A DNA stretch of 32,855 nt from Candidatus Hermodarchaeota archaeon (GTDB lineage Archaea; Asgardarchaeota; Hermodarchaeia; Hermodarchaeales; Hermodarchaeaceae), in assembly GCA_016840065.1 (NCBI GenBank), contig JAEOTB010000077.1, positions 1-32,855 of the forward strand. Reading direction: 5' to 3'. The notes under the pieces were generated by a model that was given only the letters and a program-made list of their open reading frames with translations, made no database searches and was not told where the DNA came from. Positions 1 through 6,202 of this stretch are shown here, one piece after another; the stretch's first letter is position 1; every line of letters begins with the position of its first letter. Made by a program: the position numbers and the translations under genes.

Positions 1-116
1 ACAATCTCTGATCCCTTTAGGGGTACGATGGAATCACAATCTCGGATCTCAACATCCCCATCGATTCTTCCAATTTTGACTTGTTTTTCCTTTTCGAAGC
101 GTTGTTTTTCACCCAT
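1..116 (-). CDS. bactofilin-like protein, N-terminal part, cut by window edge
   Basis: This is the first 38 codons of a minus-strand gene that continues beyond the left edge. The start is ATG at 116, with a GGTG stretch just upstream. The protein begins MGEKQRFEKEKQVKIGRIDG and goes on GDVEIRDCDSIVPLKG. This lines up residue for residue with the start of the neighbour at 167-1042 (KVRGDVFIEDCDVLVPQKG), so the two are tandem paralogues separated by only 50 bp and probably co-transcribed, with this one second. By that similarity it should be a beta-repeat, polymer-forming (bactofilin-type) protein. The repeat region itself is outside the window, so fold and length cannot be confirmed. An ATG slightly upstream is out of frame and stops after six codons. 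Confidence 0.75.
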   Translation of the reverse strand, partial: MGEKQRFEKEKQVKIGRIDGDVEIRDCDSIVPLKGSEI

Positions 117-166
117 TTTTTTCACCCATTTAATTTTCCTTTCAGTTTTCTTCTTACTTTTAGTTG

Positions 167-1042
167 TTACCATGAGCTTGAGCTAGCTGTGTGGATTCTC
201 GTGAAGTGACCGGCGTCGCTGACGCGTGGACAGTCGATTTGGCCTCCAACTCTGAGAATCCCGCCAACATGTATTTCCTCTCCAACGCGGAGGTCTCCAT
301 GGATTGAAGCGATACCGCCTACATCCAATCGTCTAGACAGTATTAGGGAACCCGAAACTTTGAGAACCCCACCGACTTCAATGGATTCACCGGCCGCATC
401 ACCTTCCAGTTTCACGCTGCCGCCGACATCAAGACTCTTGAATGTGATTTCACCAAGGCTCTTGAAAGTCCCTCCAACATTAATTGATATAATCTTTGAT
501 CCCTGACCGACAACTACTGTCCCACCAACATCCAAGTCACCAATCTCGACAGTGCCAGAAGCTTTGAAACTTCCTCCTACATCGACTCGTGAAATGATAC
601 CGTAGACACAAGAGGCAGAGCCGCCAACTGATAGTCTTTCAGCCCGGATTCTTCTTTCTATTTTTAGAGAACCGCCGCATTTGACGGTTTTACTGTCGAG
701 GTCTCCTCCAACATGTAAAGAACCGTCAATGTCAAAGTCGTGGGCCACTGCAGATCCAGTGACTTTCAGTCCTTTAGGGCCAGATGAGTGTCGATGTCGC
801 TCCTTCACTATGACTGAGCCATCTACTTTCAGGTCTCCTTGAATGATGACCTTATCATCTGATTTGATTCGTAGATGTTTACAGCTGAGCGAGCCTTCTA
901 TAATAAGGGAACCCTCAACAATCAGGGTGCCCTTTACGACGATTTCCTTTCCCTTTTGGGGAACGAGGACATCGCAGTCTTCGATGAAGACATCGCCGCG
1001 AACCTTACCCAGTTGAATCCATTTTTCATTTTTGAAGTGCAT
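167..1042 (-). CDS. bactofilin-like polymer-forming beta-helix protein
   Basis: The 291-aa protein is almost entirely made of short beta repeats. From about residue 95 a [hydrophobic]-x-VGG-[small/hydrophobic] unit recurs every 18-20 residues (LHVGG, LSVGG, VDVGG, LDVGG, INVGG, IEVGG, IHVGG: nine VGG copies plus one CGG). This is the pattern of a right-handed beta-helix as in bactofilins (polymer-forming cytoskeletal proteins, PF04519). It is longer than typical bacterial bactofilins (roughly 120-200 aa). No signal peptide or membrane segment is visible, so a cytoplasmic filament or scaffold is the simplest reading. ATG 1042 follows AGAAGGT, and a TATA-like element lies about 50 bp upstream. 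A truncated paralogue follows downstream in the same direction. The tail ends in a short Ser-rich stretch. The repeat architecture is seen directly; filament formation is inferred from the family. Confidence 0.8.
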   Translation of the reverse strand: MHFKNEKWIQLGKVRGDVFIEDCDVLVPQKGKEIVVKGTLIVEGSLIIEGSLSCKHLRIKSDDKVIIQGDLKVDGSVIVKERHRHSSGPKGLKVTGSAVAHDFDIDGSLHVGGDLDSKTVKCGGSLKIERRIRAERLSVGGSASCVYGIISRVDVGGSFKASGTVEIGDLDVGGTVVVGQGSKIISINVGGTFKSLGEITFKSLDVGGSVKLEGDAAGESIEVGGVLKVSGSLILSRRLDVGGIASIHGDLRVGEEIHVGGILRVGGQIDCPRVSDAGHFTRIHTASSSSW

Positions 1043-1090
1043 TTTTCATACCTTCTTTCGGTGCGCTTCAAGTGAATTTACTTCCCCGTC

Positions 1091-1145
1091 ATTTAAAAGG
1101 CGGACTCACAAAATAGGGTCACAATTTGTGACTATCAAATAGTCA
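1091..1145 (-). promoter_or_regulatory. promoter and palindromic operator of the bactofilin-like genes
   Basis: Read on the minus strand, a TATA-like CTTTTAAAT (1091-1099) lies about 50 bp before ATG 1042. Immediately upstream is TTGTGAGTCCGCC (1105-1111 is CTCACAA on plus), in the BRE position. Further upstream at 1118-1132 is the perfect dyad GTCACA-ATT-TGTGAC. It is followed at 1129-1145 by a second perfect dyad, TGACTAT-CAA-ATAGTCA, overlapping the first. The same set of elements in the same order recurs at 8673-8733. The adjacent winged-helix gene (1176-1478) is a candidate regulator, by position only. Confidence 0.55.
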
Positions 1146-1175
1146 TCGTTTCACTGTAAAATACTGATTTAGTTA

Positions 1176-1478
1176 TCAGAAGGGTGTAATTGGTTCTGGA
1201 ATTGGCATTCCTACAAGTCCAGCAATGCGCTTGTATAATTCAAGGTATTGATTTCCTCGAACCGTTACGCGGAACATTCGCTTACCATCCTCTTCGTCTT
1301 CTGCGAGAAGCCCACGTTCACACATAAATTCAATAACTTTCTTTGCCCGGTCCACAGGTAGATTGGTTGAACGGGCTGCGCGAGTGAGAGGACAGTATCC
1401 ATGAACAATAATTACTCGGATGAGCATGGCATAGATATCATAACGTGTACGTTTGAGCACCGCGTCTCCTCTGGGCAT
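1176..1478 (-). CDS. small winged-helix DNA-binding protein
   Basis: The 100-aa protein has the shape of an archaeal single-domain winged-helix transcription factor. A first helix (about residues 8-25) is followed by a helix-turn-helix around 30-57 (LTRAARSTNLPVDRAKKVIE), then a wing at 58-75 (GLLAEDEEDGKRMFRVTVRG) and a final helix YLELYKRIAGL. The wording 'ERGLL ... FRVTVRGNQYL' is typical of the HTH_45-like wHTH family (PF14947), which is common in archaea. The start is ATG 1478, preceded by AGAGGT. It lies upstream of, and in the same direction as, the bactofilin-like genes, with a 133-bp gap that contains the dyad operator. Control of that operator is therefore a reasonable inference, but the target is not shown by sequence. 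Confidence 0.75.
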   Translation of the reverse strand: MPRGDAVLKRTRYDIYAMLIRVIIVHGYCPLTRAARSTNLPVDRAKKVIEFMCERGLLAEDEEDGKRMFRVTVRGNQYLELYKRIAGLVGMPIPEPITPF

Positions 1479-1560
1479 ATTGTTAACCTCTAAGGTAATT
1501 CATGTTTAGCCTACAAAAGGTATGGCATTGTGGAAATGTAATCTCTGTTATTATCAGCCG

Positions 1561-1594
1561 AGATATTAAATAGTCCTTCGTCAAGGGAGAAGGG
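1561..1594 (+). promoter_or_regulatory. TATA-like element and Shine-Dalgarno of the FkbM gene
   Basis: AGATATTAAATAG at 1561-1573 resembles an archaeal TATA box and stands about 25-30 bp before the expected transcription start. A purine run, GGGAGAAGGG (1585-1594), serves as ribosome binding site and favours ATG 1600 over GTG 1597. Confidence 0.4.
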
Positions 1595-1599
1595 TTGTG

Positions 1600-2355
1600 A
1601 TGTCAGCGAAAAACCGTGGGACACATTGCTTAATTCATTGGTTCTATACTATCATTCGTATCTGGTTAATGTTGATCCTAAGCGATGGTATGCGAGATAG
1701 GCTCTTCAAGGTGCTTAGGCGGCTTTTTGGCATCGAGTTGAGGGAGTGGTTCTATACAAAGCTGGACATTCCCGCATCGATGACGACTCAGGGAAGGTTC
1801 ACACATGAGAGGAAGGTAGTTTCGCTACTATTAAGCCTAAAAGGTGATGTTTTCATTGATGTTGGTGCTCATGTCGGATACTATCCCTTACTGCTTCGCT
1901 ATAATTTCTCAACGATACTAGCTGTTGAACCCCATCCCCAAACGTATACGCAGCTTAAACGAAACATTGCGAAAGAGGGAGCAGAAAATATACGGGTGCT
2001 CCGCGTAGCCGTTTCCAATAAGGAACAGGTCGGTGTTCCCCTCTATCTAGGAGAGTATTCATGGCTTCATTCCTTCAAAGAATTCCAGAACGGTGGGAAA
2101 TATGTGTTAGTTAATACAACAACCCTCACCAAGCTCATATCAAGGTTTCATTTGGTCGATTTAGTTAAGGTCGACGTGGAAGGGGCTGAATGGGAGGTCC
2201 TTGAGGGATCGGAACAAGCTTTGTCAAAAATTAAGAGTTGGTTAGTAGAGTTGCATGATATCAAGCGAAGAGAGGAACTTGAGCAGTGGTTTGGGAAACG
2301 AGGTTACAAGACTAGATGGATTGACGATTTACATATTTACGTATGGCGAGGATAG
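1600..2355 (+). CDS. FkbM family SAM-dependent methyltransferase
   Basis: This is a class I Rossmann methyltransferase of the FkbM type, usually an O-methyltransferase acting on sugars, polyketides or cell-surface glycans. The SAM-binding motif I is VFIDVGAHVGYY (about residues 85-96). Motif II is the acidic strand end AVEPHPQ. The family-typical LVKVDVEGAEWEVLEG stands near residue 190, with VELHD near the C-terminus. The length (about 251 aa) is normal. The N-terminal 25 residues are hydrophobic and aromatic (HWFYTIIRIWLMLIL) and may associate with the membrane. A GTG at 1597 directly precedes the chosen ATG. The gene is monocistronic, between a divergent wHTH gene and an unknown gene. The methylated substrate cannot be told from the sequence. 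Confidence 0.88.
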   Translation: MSAKNRGTHCLIHWFYTIIRIWLMLILSDGMRDRLFKVLRRLFGIELREWFYTKLDIPASMTTQGRFTHERKVVSLLLSLKGDVFIDVGAHVGYYPLLLRYNFSTILAVEPHPQTYTQLKRNIAKEGAENIRVLRVAVSNKEQVGVPLYLGEYSWLHSFKEFQNGGKYVLVNTTTLTKLISRFHLVDLVKVDVEGAEWEVLEGSEQALSKIKSWLVELHDIKRREELEQWFGKRGYKTRWIDDLHIYVWRG

Positions 2356-2497
2356 TGCCTGACCAGGTAGATGATTAAAAACTGACGGTAGCCTATAATA
2401 TAGAGGATAGTCTATAATCCTGCTAGAGGTCATTAGAATTACTGGTGTAACTGGAACATTTTGGGCTAGAACAGAACGTCTTCGCTGCATTAGAGAA

Positions 2498-2818
2498 ATG
2501 ACCCAGAAAGATTTACACCTGTTAGGTAAGGACATTGACCTGGGCAAGGTAGTAGTCAATCTTGTTTTTGGTGATTCAAAGGAGGCAGAAAGGGTTAGTA
2601 GAATCCTTGCCATAGTAATAGTGGACAGGTACTGCTATCTTTTCTGGGGGAAAACTGGGTCAATGAAGGGGGAAAACGCTTTCCAGGAGGTGAAGGCTAG
2701 CCTAAGAAAGTTATATCCAGCCTTGGAAGGTCTTACAATAATGACCCGTGGAAAACCGGGAGAGGTGTGGCCCAAACCTGTTAAAACAAAAGAGTCGCCG
2801 AGGTGGCGAAAGCAATGA
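2498..2818 (+). CDS. conserved-looking hypothetical protein, start uncertain
   Basis: This gene is not recognised. The first ATG (2498) gives 106 aa with an alternating hydrophobic beta/alpha pattern (DLGKVVVNLVFG, SRILAIVIVDRYCYLFWG) and a basic, proline-rich tail (WPKPVKTKESPRWRKQ). The open frame continues upstream to a stop at 2408 and reads plausibly (VIRITGVTGTFWARTERLRC), yet it offers no ATG, GTG or TTG. An AGAGGT at 2425-2430 would fit an ATT start near 2438, whereas 2498 has only a weak purine stretch before it. Either translation starts at a rare codon or the N-terminus has been lost. The stop codon overlaps the next gene's ATG as ATGA (2815-2818), which indicates translational coupling with the amidotransferase-like protein and a related role. 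Confidence 0.55.
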   Translation: MTQKDLHLLGKDIDLGKVVVNLVFGDSKEAERVSRILAIVIVDRYCYLFWGKTGSMKGENAFQEVKASLRKLYPALEGLTIMTRGKPGEVWPKPVKTKESPRWRKQ

Positions 2819-3978
2819 TTGTTGTAGCAACGAAGGAAGATTTTCAGGAACTGGTTCAAAGTGGTGAAACATTCAGAAGCAGCGTAGCAATCGTAGAGCC
2901 TGATGCTATTGTTGGAACCAATCCTTTGGGTGAGCCCGTAGCAGCCAGCCATAACGTCGCCTACATCTTGCGCGAGATTTCCAAGCAGAAATCTGTTATC
3001 TTCTCACTCTGGAATTCAGGTTATCAGTCGCTGAACGCTGTCACCCCATTTGCCCAGTTCCTTAGGTCATTTCAAGCAATCATTGTTGAAGGCGGACGTC
3101 CTTCCATATATGATTCTCAATCATTCAACCATAACCCTAGTCTTCCTCGAGAAGAATTCCTTAGCCTAGTAGACGCGCTGCTCCTTTCCCGAACGGCAGG
3201 TAGCGCTCCAGCTTTGTACATTTGTCTTGGGCACCAAGCTGTGGGTGAGGCGCTTATCCGTCTAATAAGACGCGCAATTACAGAGCTCAAGGGTGTAGAT
3301 AATCTACCTAAAATAACGCGTAACGCGTTTCACAAAGTCTCCACATATGTCCATCAACTCGGCGAACAAATCATAATACGCCGAGACGGTCACATTGTCG
3401 CAAATGGATATCGAGACACACGATTCGCTGTAGCTCCTAATGAGCAACGAGAAGTCGGAATAAGACGACTTCATCCCTATCAACCTCTTGAATACCTTCC
3501 AGAACCGTTACTTGAGGCTCATGACCAAACCGCAATCACAGAATCTGGAATCATTGAAGACCTTATCAGAATCGATGATTGGGACCTCGCGATGTTACAC
3601 TCCGACGAAGTCAACCAAGAAGCAATCCTCTTCGCCAATTGGGCACTAAACACCCTTCACACGGAACTTCAAAACCACAGAGACGACATAGCTAACTCAT
3701 CACTTGCTTGGCTTCTCAATCTCCCCTTCGGTGTTGAGGTTCTCTGCTCTACCTTCTTCCCAGACTCTACTCGACCTCTAACCGAAGTTGCAGCTACAGC
3801 GATCTACTACCAAGACCATAAAACCGGTCAAAAACACCGCGACTTCAGCCTCCAATTCCACCCTGAATTACTCGATGATTTACGCACCTTTCGCCCCCTA
3901 CCAACACCTCCTCCACCCCTCCTTGATAGCGATGGCACAAGGCTCCTCACCAGCCTACTAAAGCAAGAAACCGATTAG
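2815..3978 (+). CDS. class I glutamine amidotransferase-like protein with large insertion
   Basis: Three pieces of a class I (triad) glutamine amidotransferase can be recognised. The nucleophile elbow is YICLGHQAVGE with Cys137. An LHSDEVNQ segment corresponds to the HxDxV strand. FSLQFHPELLDD carries the catalytic-type His349 and Glu351. An intact Cys-His-Glu triad suggests glutamine or a related amide as substrate. It is atypical in spacing: about 212 residues separate Cys and His (usually about 80-110), with most of the insertion between the elbow and HSDEV. No synthetase domain is attached. The N-terminal half contains a Rossmann-like stretch (FQAIIVEGG). ATG 2815 is preferred over GTG 2803 because GAGGTGG stands eight bases before it and it overlaps the upstream stop as ATGA. 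The acceptor partner is unknown. Confidence 0.65.
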   Translation: MIVVATKEDFQELVQSGETFRSSVAIVEPDAIVGTNPLGEPVAASHNVAYILREISKQKSVIFSLWNSGYQSLNAVTPFAQFLRSFQAIIVEGGRPSIYDSQSFNHNPSLPREEFLSLVDALLLSRTAGSAPALYICLGHQAVGEALIRLIRRAITELKGVDNLPKITRNAFHKVSTYVHQLGEQIIIRRDGHIVANGYRDTRFAVAPNEQREVGIRRLHPYQPLEYLPEPLLEAHDQTAITESGIIEDLIRIDDWDLAMLHSDEVNQEAILFANWALNTLHTELQNHRDDIANSSLAWLLNLPFGVEVLCSTFFPDSTRPLTEVAATAIYYQDHKTGQKHRDFSLQFHPELLDDLRTFRPLPTPPPPLLDSDGTRLLTSLLKQETD

Positions 3979-3987
3979 ACCCAGAGG

Positions 3988-4452
3988 TTAGCCTGGTTCG
4001 TCATCGTTTTTAGGTCGAGGGATTTTCACTAGCTCCTGGGCAATCACAGACATTATCGCCCCTGCCCAAGCAATCCCCTGGAAGCGATTCAAGAACTCAA
4101 CTACGGTCAATGTACTGGCAATCCACATCTGAGCCAGATTCCAAATCAGAGCAAGCAGGCTCAAACCTGCCCCTAAACTCATCAGAAAAGCGCCTATGTT
4201 ATACCGGCGTAAGAGAATCAAAAGACATCCTAAAACGACAGTCCAACCCCCAAGCATCGCCAGAAAATTCAATCCCAACAGAACATAGACAAGAACCTCT
4301 ACAAGGACCCCCGACAAACCAAAATTCACGAGAATACCCGGAATCTCAAGGAGAAAACCAAGACTTCCCACGGTATTCGTCACAATCAAAATCAACGCAC
4401 TAACAAGACCCAAAACAATCGCAGCCACATTCCGCTTCAACAAACTGGCCAC
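3988..4452 (-). CDS. small multi-pass membrane protein, unknown
   Basis: This is an integral membrane protein of 154 aa with about four hydrophobic segments: VAAIVLGLVSALILIVTNTV near residues 9-28, a long hydrophobic block 45-82 that probably forms two helices (LVEVLVYVLLGLNFLAMLGG and WTVVLGCLLILL), and IGAFLMSLGAGLSLLALIW around 87-105. The polar C-terminus is KIPRPKNDDEPG. There is no family I recognise and no catalytic motif. The start is GTG 4452 with AGAGGT eleven bases upstream; a TTG a few codons later after AGGTGG is an alternative. The gene converges on the amidotransferase-like gene with a 9-bp gap. Confidence 0.6.
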   Translation of the reverse strand: MASLLKRNVAAIVLGLVSALILIVTNTVGSLGFLLEIPGILVNFGLSGVLVEVLVYVLLGLNFLAMLGGWTVVLGCLLILLRRYNIGAFLMSLGAGLSLLALIWNLAQMWIASTLTVVEFLNRFQGIAWAGAIMSVIAQELVKIPRPKNDDEPG

Positions 4453-4662
4453 CTACCCAAATACCTCTGAATGAATAACTAAGAATATCTAACAACTAGC
4501 TTTTATCACCTTTTACACCCCAGAAAAACTTGAAAACACTTAACCAGACACTAAAAAGCCGCCCAAGTACTTAGGCAAAAACCTTAAAGGAGTAACAGAG
4601 ACGGATAATGGAGAAGCTAATTCAAAAGCTTCACACTGAATAGAAAATTGAGGTAAAAAAAA

Positions 4663-5091
4663 TTGACCTTTACAACTGGTGAAATTGAAAAACTCCTCAA
4701 AGCACTTGAAATCAAGTACACAGTAAAGAGTGACCGCCTCATCAAATCAGGTTGGAGAACCGACCGATGGGAAGACCTACTCATCAACTTTGTAATCTCA
4801 AAGAACGCGAAGTGGCTAACAATCGTAGGCTACCCAATGGACCCCAAGTGCGGCGGCAAACCACTCAACCCCTTCAAGCGTGAAGGAATGACTGAAGCCA
4901 AGCGGTGCGAATTCTTCCAGAAACTCCTCTATGAGTCCTGGCTATACAATGGTTGCAAGTATACAATCGACGACGACAAGGACATTGCTATCGCAATCGA
5001 GACCGCTGACACCGACTTAACCACGGAAGAAATCCAGCGCTACATCAAGCAAGTGCTCCGCGCTTCGAACGAGATTGCTGACTGGCTCTAG
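4663..5091 (+). CDS. YbjN-like small alpha/beta protein
   Basis: The 142-aa soluble protein resembles the YbjN / type III secretion chaperone-like fold. A short helix-strand start (GEIEKLLKALEIKYTV) is followed by a strand pair around INFVISKNAKWLTIVGYPM, helix FFQKLLYESWLYNG, strand KYTIDDDKDIAIAIETA, and a terminal helix LTTEEIQRYIKQVLRASNEI. The order matches archaeal proteins annotated as YbjN domain; function there is unknown. Translation starts at TTG 4663, set by TTGAGGT about nine bases upstream. A purine-rich leader (4580-4662) contains an 11-codon ATG mini-ORF at 4608-4643, which could be chance. The gene ends about 80 bp before a strong hairpin plus T-run at 5172-5205. Confidence 0.55.
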   Translation: MTFTTGEIEKLLKALEIKYTVKSDRLIKSGWRTDRWEDLLINFVISKNAKWLTIVGYPMDPKCGGKPLNPFKREGMTEAKRCEFFQKLLYESWLYNGCKYTIDDDKDIAIAIETADTDLTTEEIQRYIKQVLRASNEIADWL

Positions 5092-5171
5092 AGCTAGTTG
5101 GTTCTTGTTCTTGAGGAGTCGTTGGCAGGGCTTTGCAGAAGGCGTCTGCCCTTTTGTCCTGAGTACCTTCT

Positions 5172-5205
5172 GCCTGACCCTCGGTGGTCAGGCGTTTTCT
5201 TTTTT
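5172..5205 (+). terminator. hairpin with T-run after the YbjN-like gene
   Basis: GCCTGACC (5172-5179) and GGTCAGGC (5186-5193) form a perfect 8-bp stem around a 6-nt loop, followed by GTTTTCTTTTTT. A weaker hairpin, GCAGA-AGGCG-TCTGC with CCTTTT, lies some 30 bp earlier. The same sequence environment recurs at 5439-5498. Confidence 0.6.
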
Positions 5206-5214
5206 ATACCTATA

Positions 5215-5498
5215 GATGTGGGTATTCACTCCGAAACGGGTAATACAAGGAGTTAAAATCGAGTTCGCCAAATAATCTAGTGTCGCCGCTAGTTGGGCGG
5301 AGACCCTAAACGCCTGTCTGAGGCGGGAGGTTACAACCCTAGCGAGGGTGGTGCCCGTCCATGATGCAGGAACCAAACACCAATACAGACCCTCTGTGTC
5401 TTATTTGGGTAAGTTTTGGACAACGGACAAATACAAACGGCAGTTTGTCCCTTCTGCCTGGCTCCCCTCGTGGGGGCTGGGCGGTTCTTATTTTTTAT
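5215..5498 (+). ncRNA. candidate structured non-coding RNA
   Basis: No credible protein is encoded here, yet local helices follow one another along the plus strand. GTATT-AC-CCG/CGG-GT-AATAC lies at 5222-5246. CGCCT/AGGCG lies at 5311-5325 with a 5-nt loop. ACCCT-AGCG-AGGGT lies at 5336-5349. ACAGA-CCC-TCTGT at 5385-5397 sits inside an outer CCAAA/TTTGG pairing (5373-5377 with 5404-5408). GGACAAA/TTTGTCC lies at 5425-5450. The segment starts after the T-run and TATA-like TTTTTTATACC (about 5199-5210) and ends in its own terminator-like hairpin. I checked it against conserved blocks of RNase P RNA, SRP RNA, 5S rRNA and tRNA T-arms and saw no match. The strand and exact ends are inferred; a 3' UTR of the DUF116 gene on the other strand cannot be excluded. 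Confidence 0.4.
5457..5498 (+). terminator. hairpin with T-rich tail ending the candidate RNA
   Basis: CCTGGC-T-CCCC (5457-5467) pairs with GGGGGCTGGG (5472-5481) around a TCGT loop with one bulged T. CGGTTCTTATTTTTTATT follows. The upstream GGCAG (5439-5443) can pair with CTGCC (5454-5458), which would compete with the base of this stem. Confidence 0.5.
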
Positions 5499-5552
5499 TG
5501 CTAGAGAAGTAGTTTGGGGCAGGGTGTTGTTCAAGGAGGGCTGCCTTGTCTC

Positions 5553-6071
5553 CTATTGTGTTAGTGATAGAACGGAGAGGACGGTTTCGAGGTTGACTGT
5601 TGTGTTGTAGCATCCGTCGCGGGTGAGGAGGATGCCGACGGCTACGATGCCGTATTTTTCGAGAAGTAGAATTCCTAGGAGTGCTTCTTCTTCGCAGCTG
5701 ATGCCGATGACAGCCTTGGGCTGGGTCTTAGCGATGATATGTTTTAACATGCTGCCCCCAGGGAGGATGTAGCTGCTCTTGTACCCTAAACGCGTTGCTT
5801 CTTGGGAGAGCTTGTTTACTTGGCAATCAGGGCTACATTGTTGGCAGATATAGCCTTCTTCATTCTGTGGAGCCGGGCAATCGGGGTTGCGCAGGCATTG
5901 GGGGAGTAATAATATTCGTTCAGAAAAGGGTTTTGCGGCGAAAGCGCTGAGATTTCTGGAGTTGCGTTGCTGAATGTGTTTTCTGATTAATTCTTTCTCG
6001 CTGCACCCTGTTTCCTCAGCTTCACGTTTGATTTGGGCTAGGATTTCTACAGCGGAAGTCGTCATATACAT
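5553..6071 (-). CDS. DUF116 family protein
   Basis: This 172-aa protein matches the DUF116 pattern (PF01976), known mainly from archaea and anaerobic bacteria and of unknown function. The core RILLLPQCLRNPDCPAP is followed by GYICQQCSPDCQV, giving Cys59, Cys65, Cys76, Cys79 and Cys83, which probably bind a metal or iron-sulfur cluster. A Rossmann-like C-terminal half includes VIGISCEEEALLGILL (Cys126) and VGILLTRDGCYNT (Cys154). The first 45 residues form a helical extension. ATG 6071 is used; ATG 6065 is equally possible, as only GGATCGAG precedes them. The gene stands alone, divergent from the transporter at 6203. I see seven cysteines in total, so a redox or cluster-related role is a fair inference but not shown. 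Confidence 0.8.
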   Translation of the reverse strand: MYMTTSAVEILAQIKREAEETGCSEKELIRKHIQQRNSRNLSAFAAKPFSERILLLPQCLRNPDCPAPQNEEGYICQQCSPDCQVNKLSQEATRLGYKSSYILPGGSMLKHIIAKTQPKAVIGISCEEEALLGILLLEKYGIVAVGILLTRDGCYNTTVNLETVLSVLSLTQ

Positions 6072-6202
6072 CTCGATCCTAGAAGGAACGGGAATAGTAT
6101 TGTACGATTGAGTTTCTATAATAATAAAGTTTGGGTAAAGAGAACTAGTTGTTAGTGGTTGGAGGCGATTGATTTTTCCTTGTTGAAACAGGAGAGGAGT
6201 GT

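Noticed and set aside
5215..5498. Identity as RNase P RNA, SRP RNA, 5S rRNA or an intron-containing tRNA
   Set aside because: The conserved blocks I know (GGAAAGTCC and ACAGAA of RNase P; GGAA/AGCAG helix 8 of SRP; GTTCRANYC of tRNA) are not present in order on either strand.
5188..5610. Three short frames of 62-67 codons, one with a CPFC motif
   Set aside because: They overlap the hairpins and T-runs, lack ribosome binding sites and conserved composition; the CPFC motif comes from the repeated CTTCTGCC block. The region is better explained as RNA.
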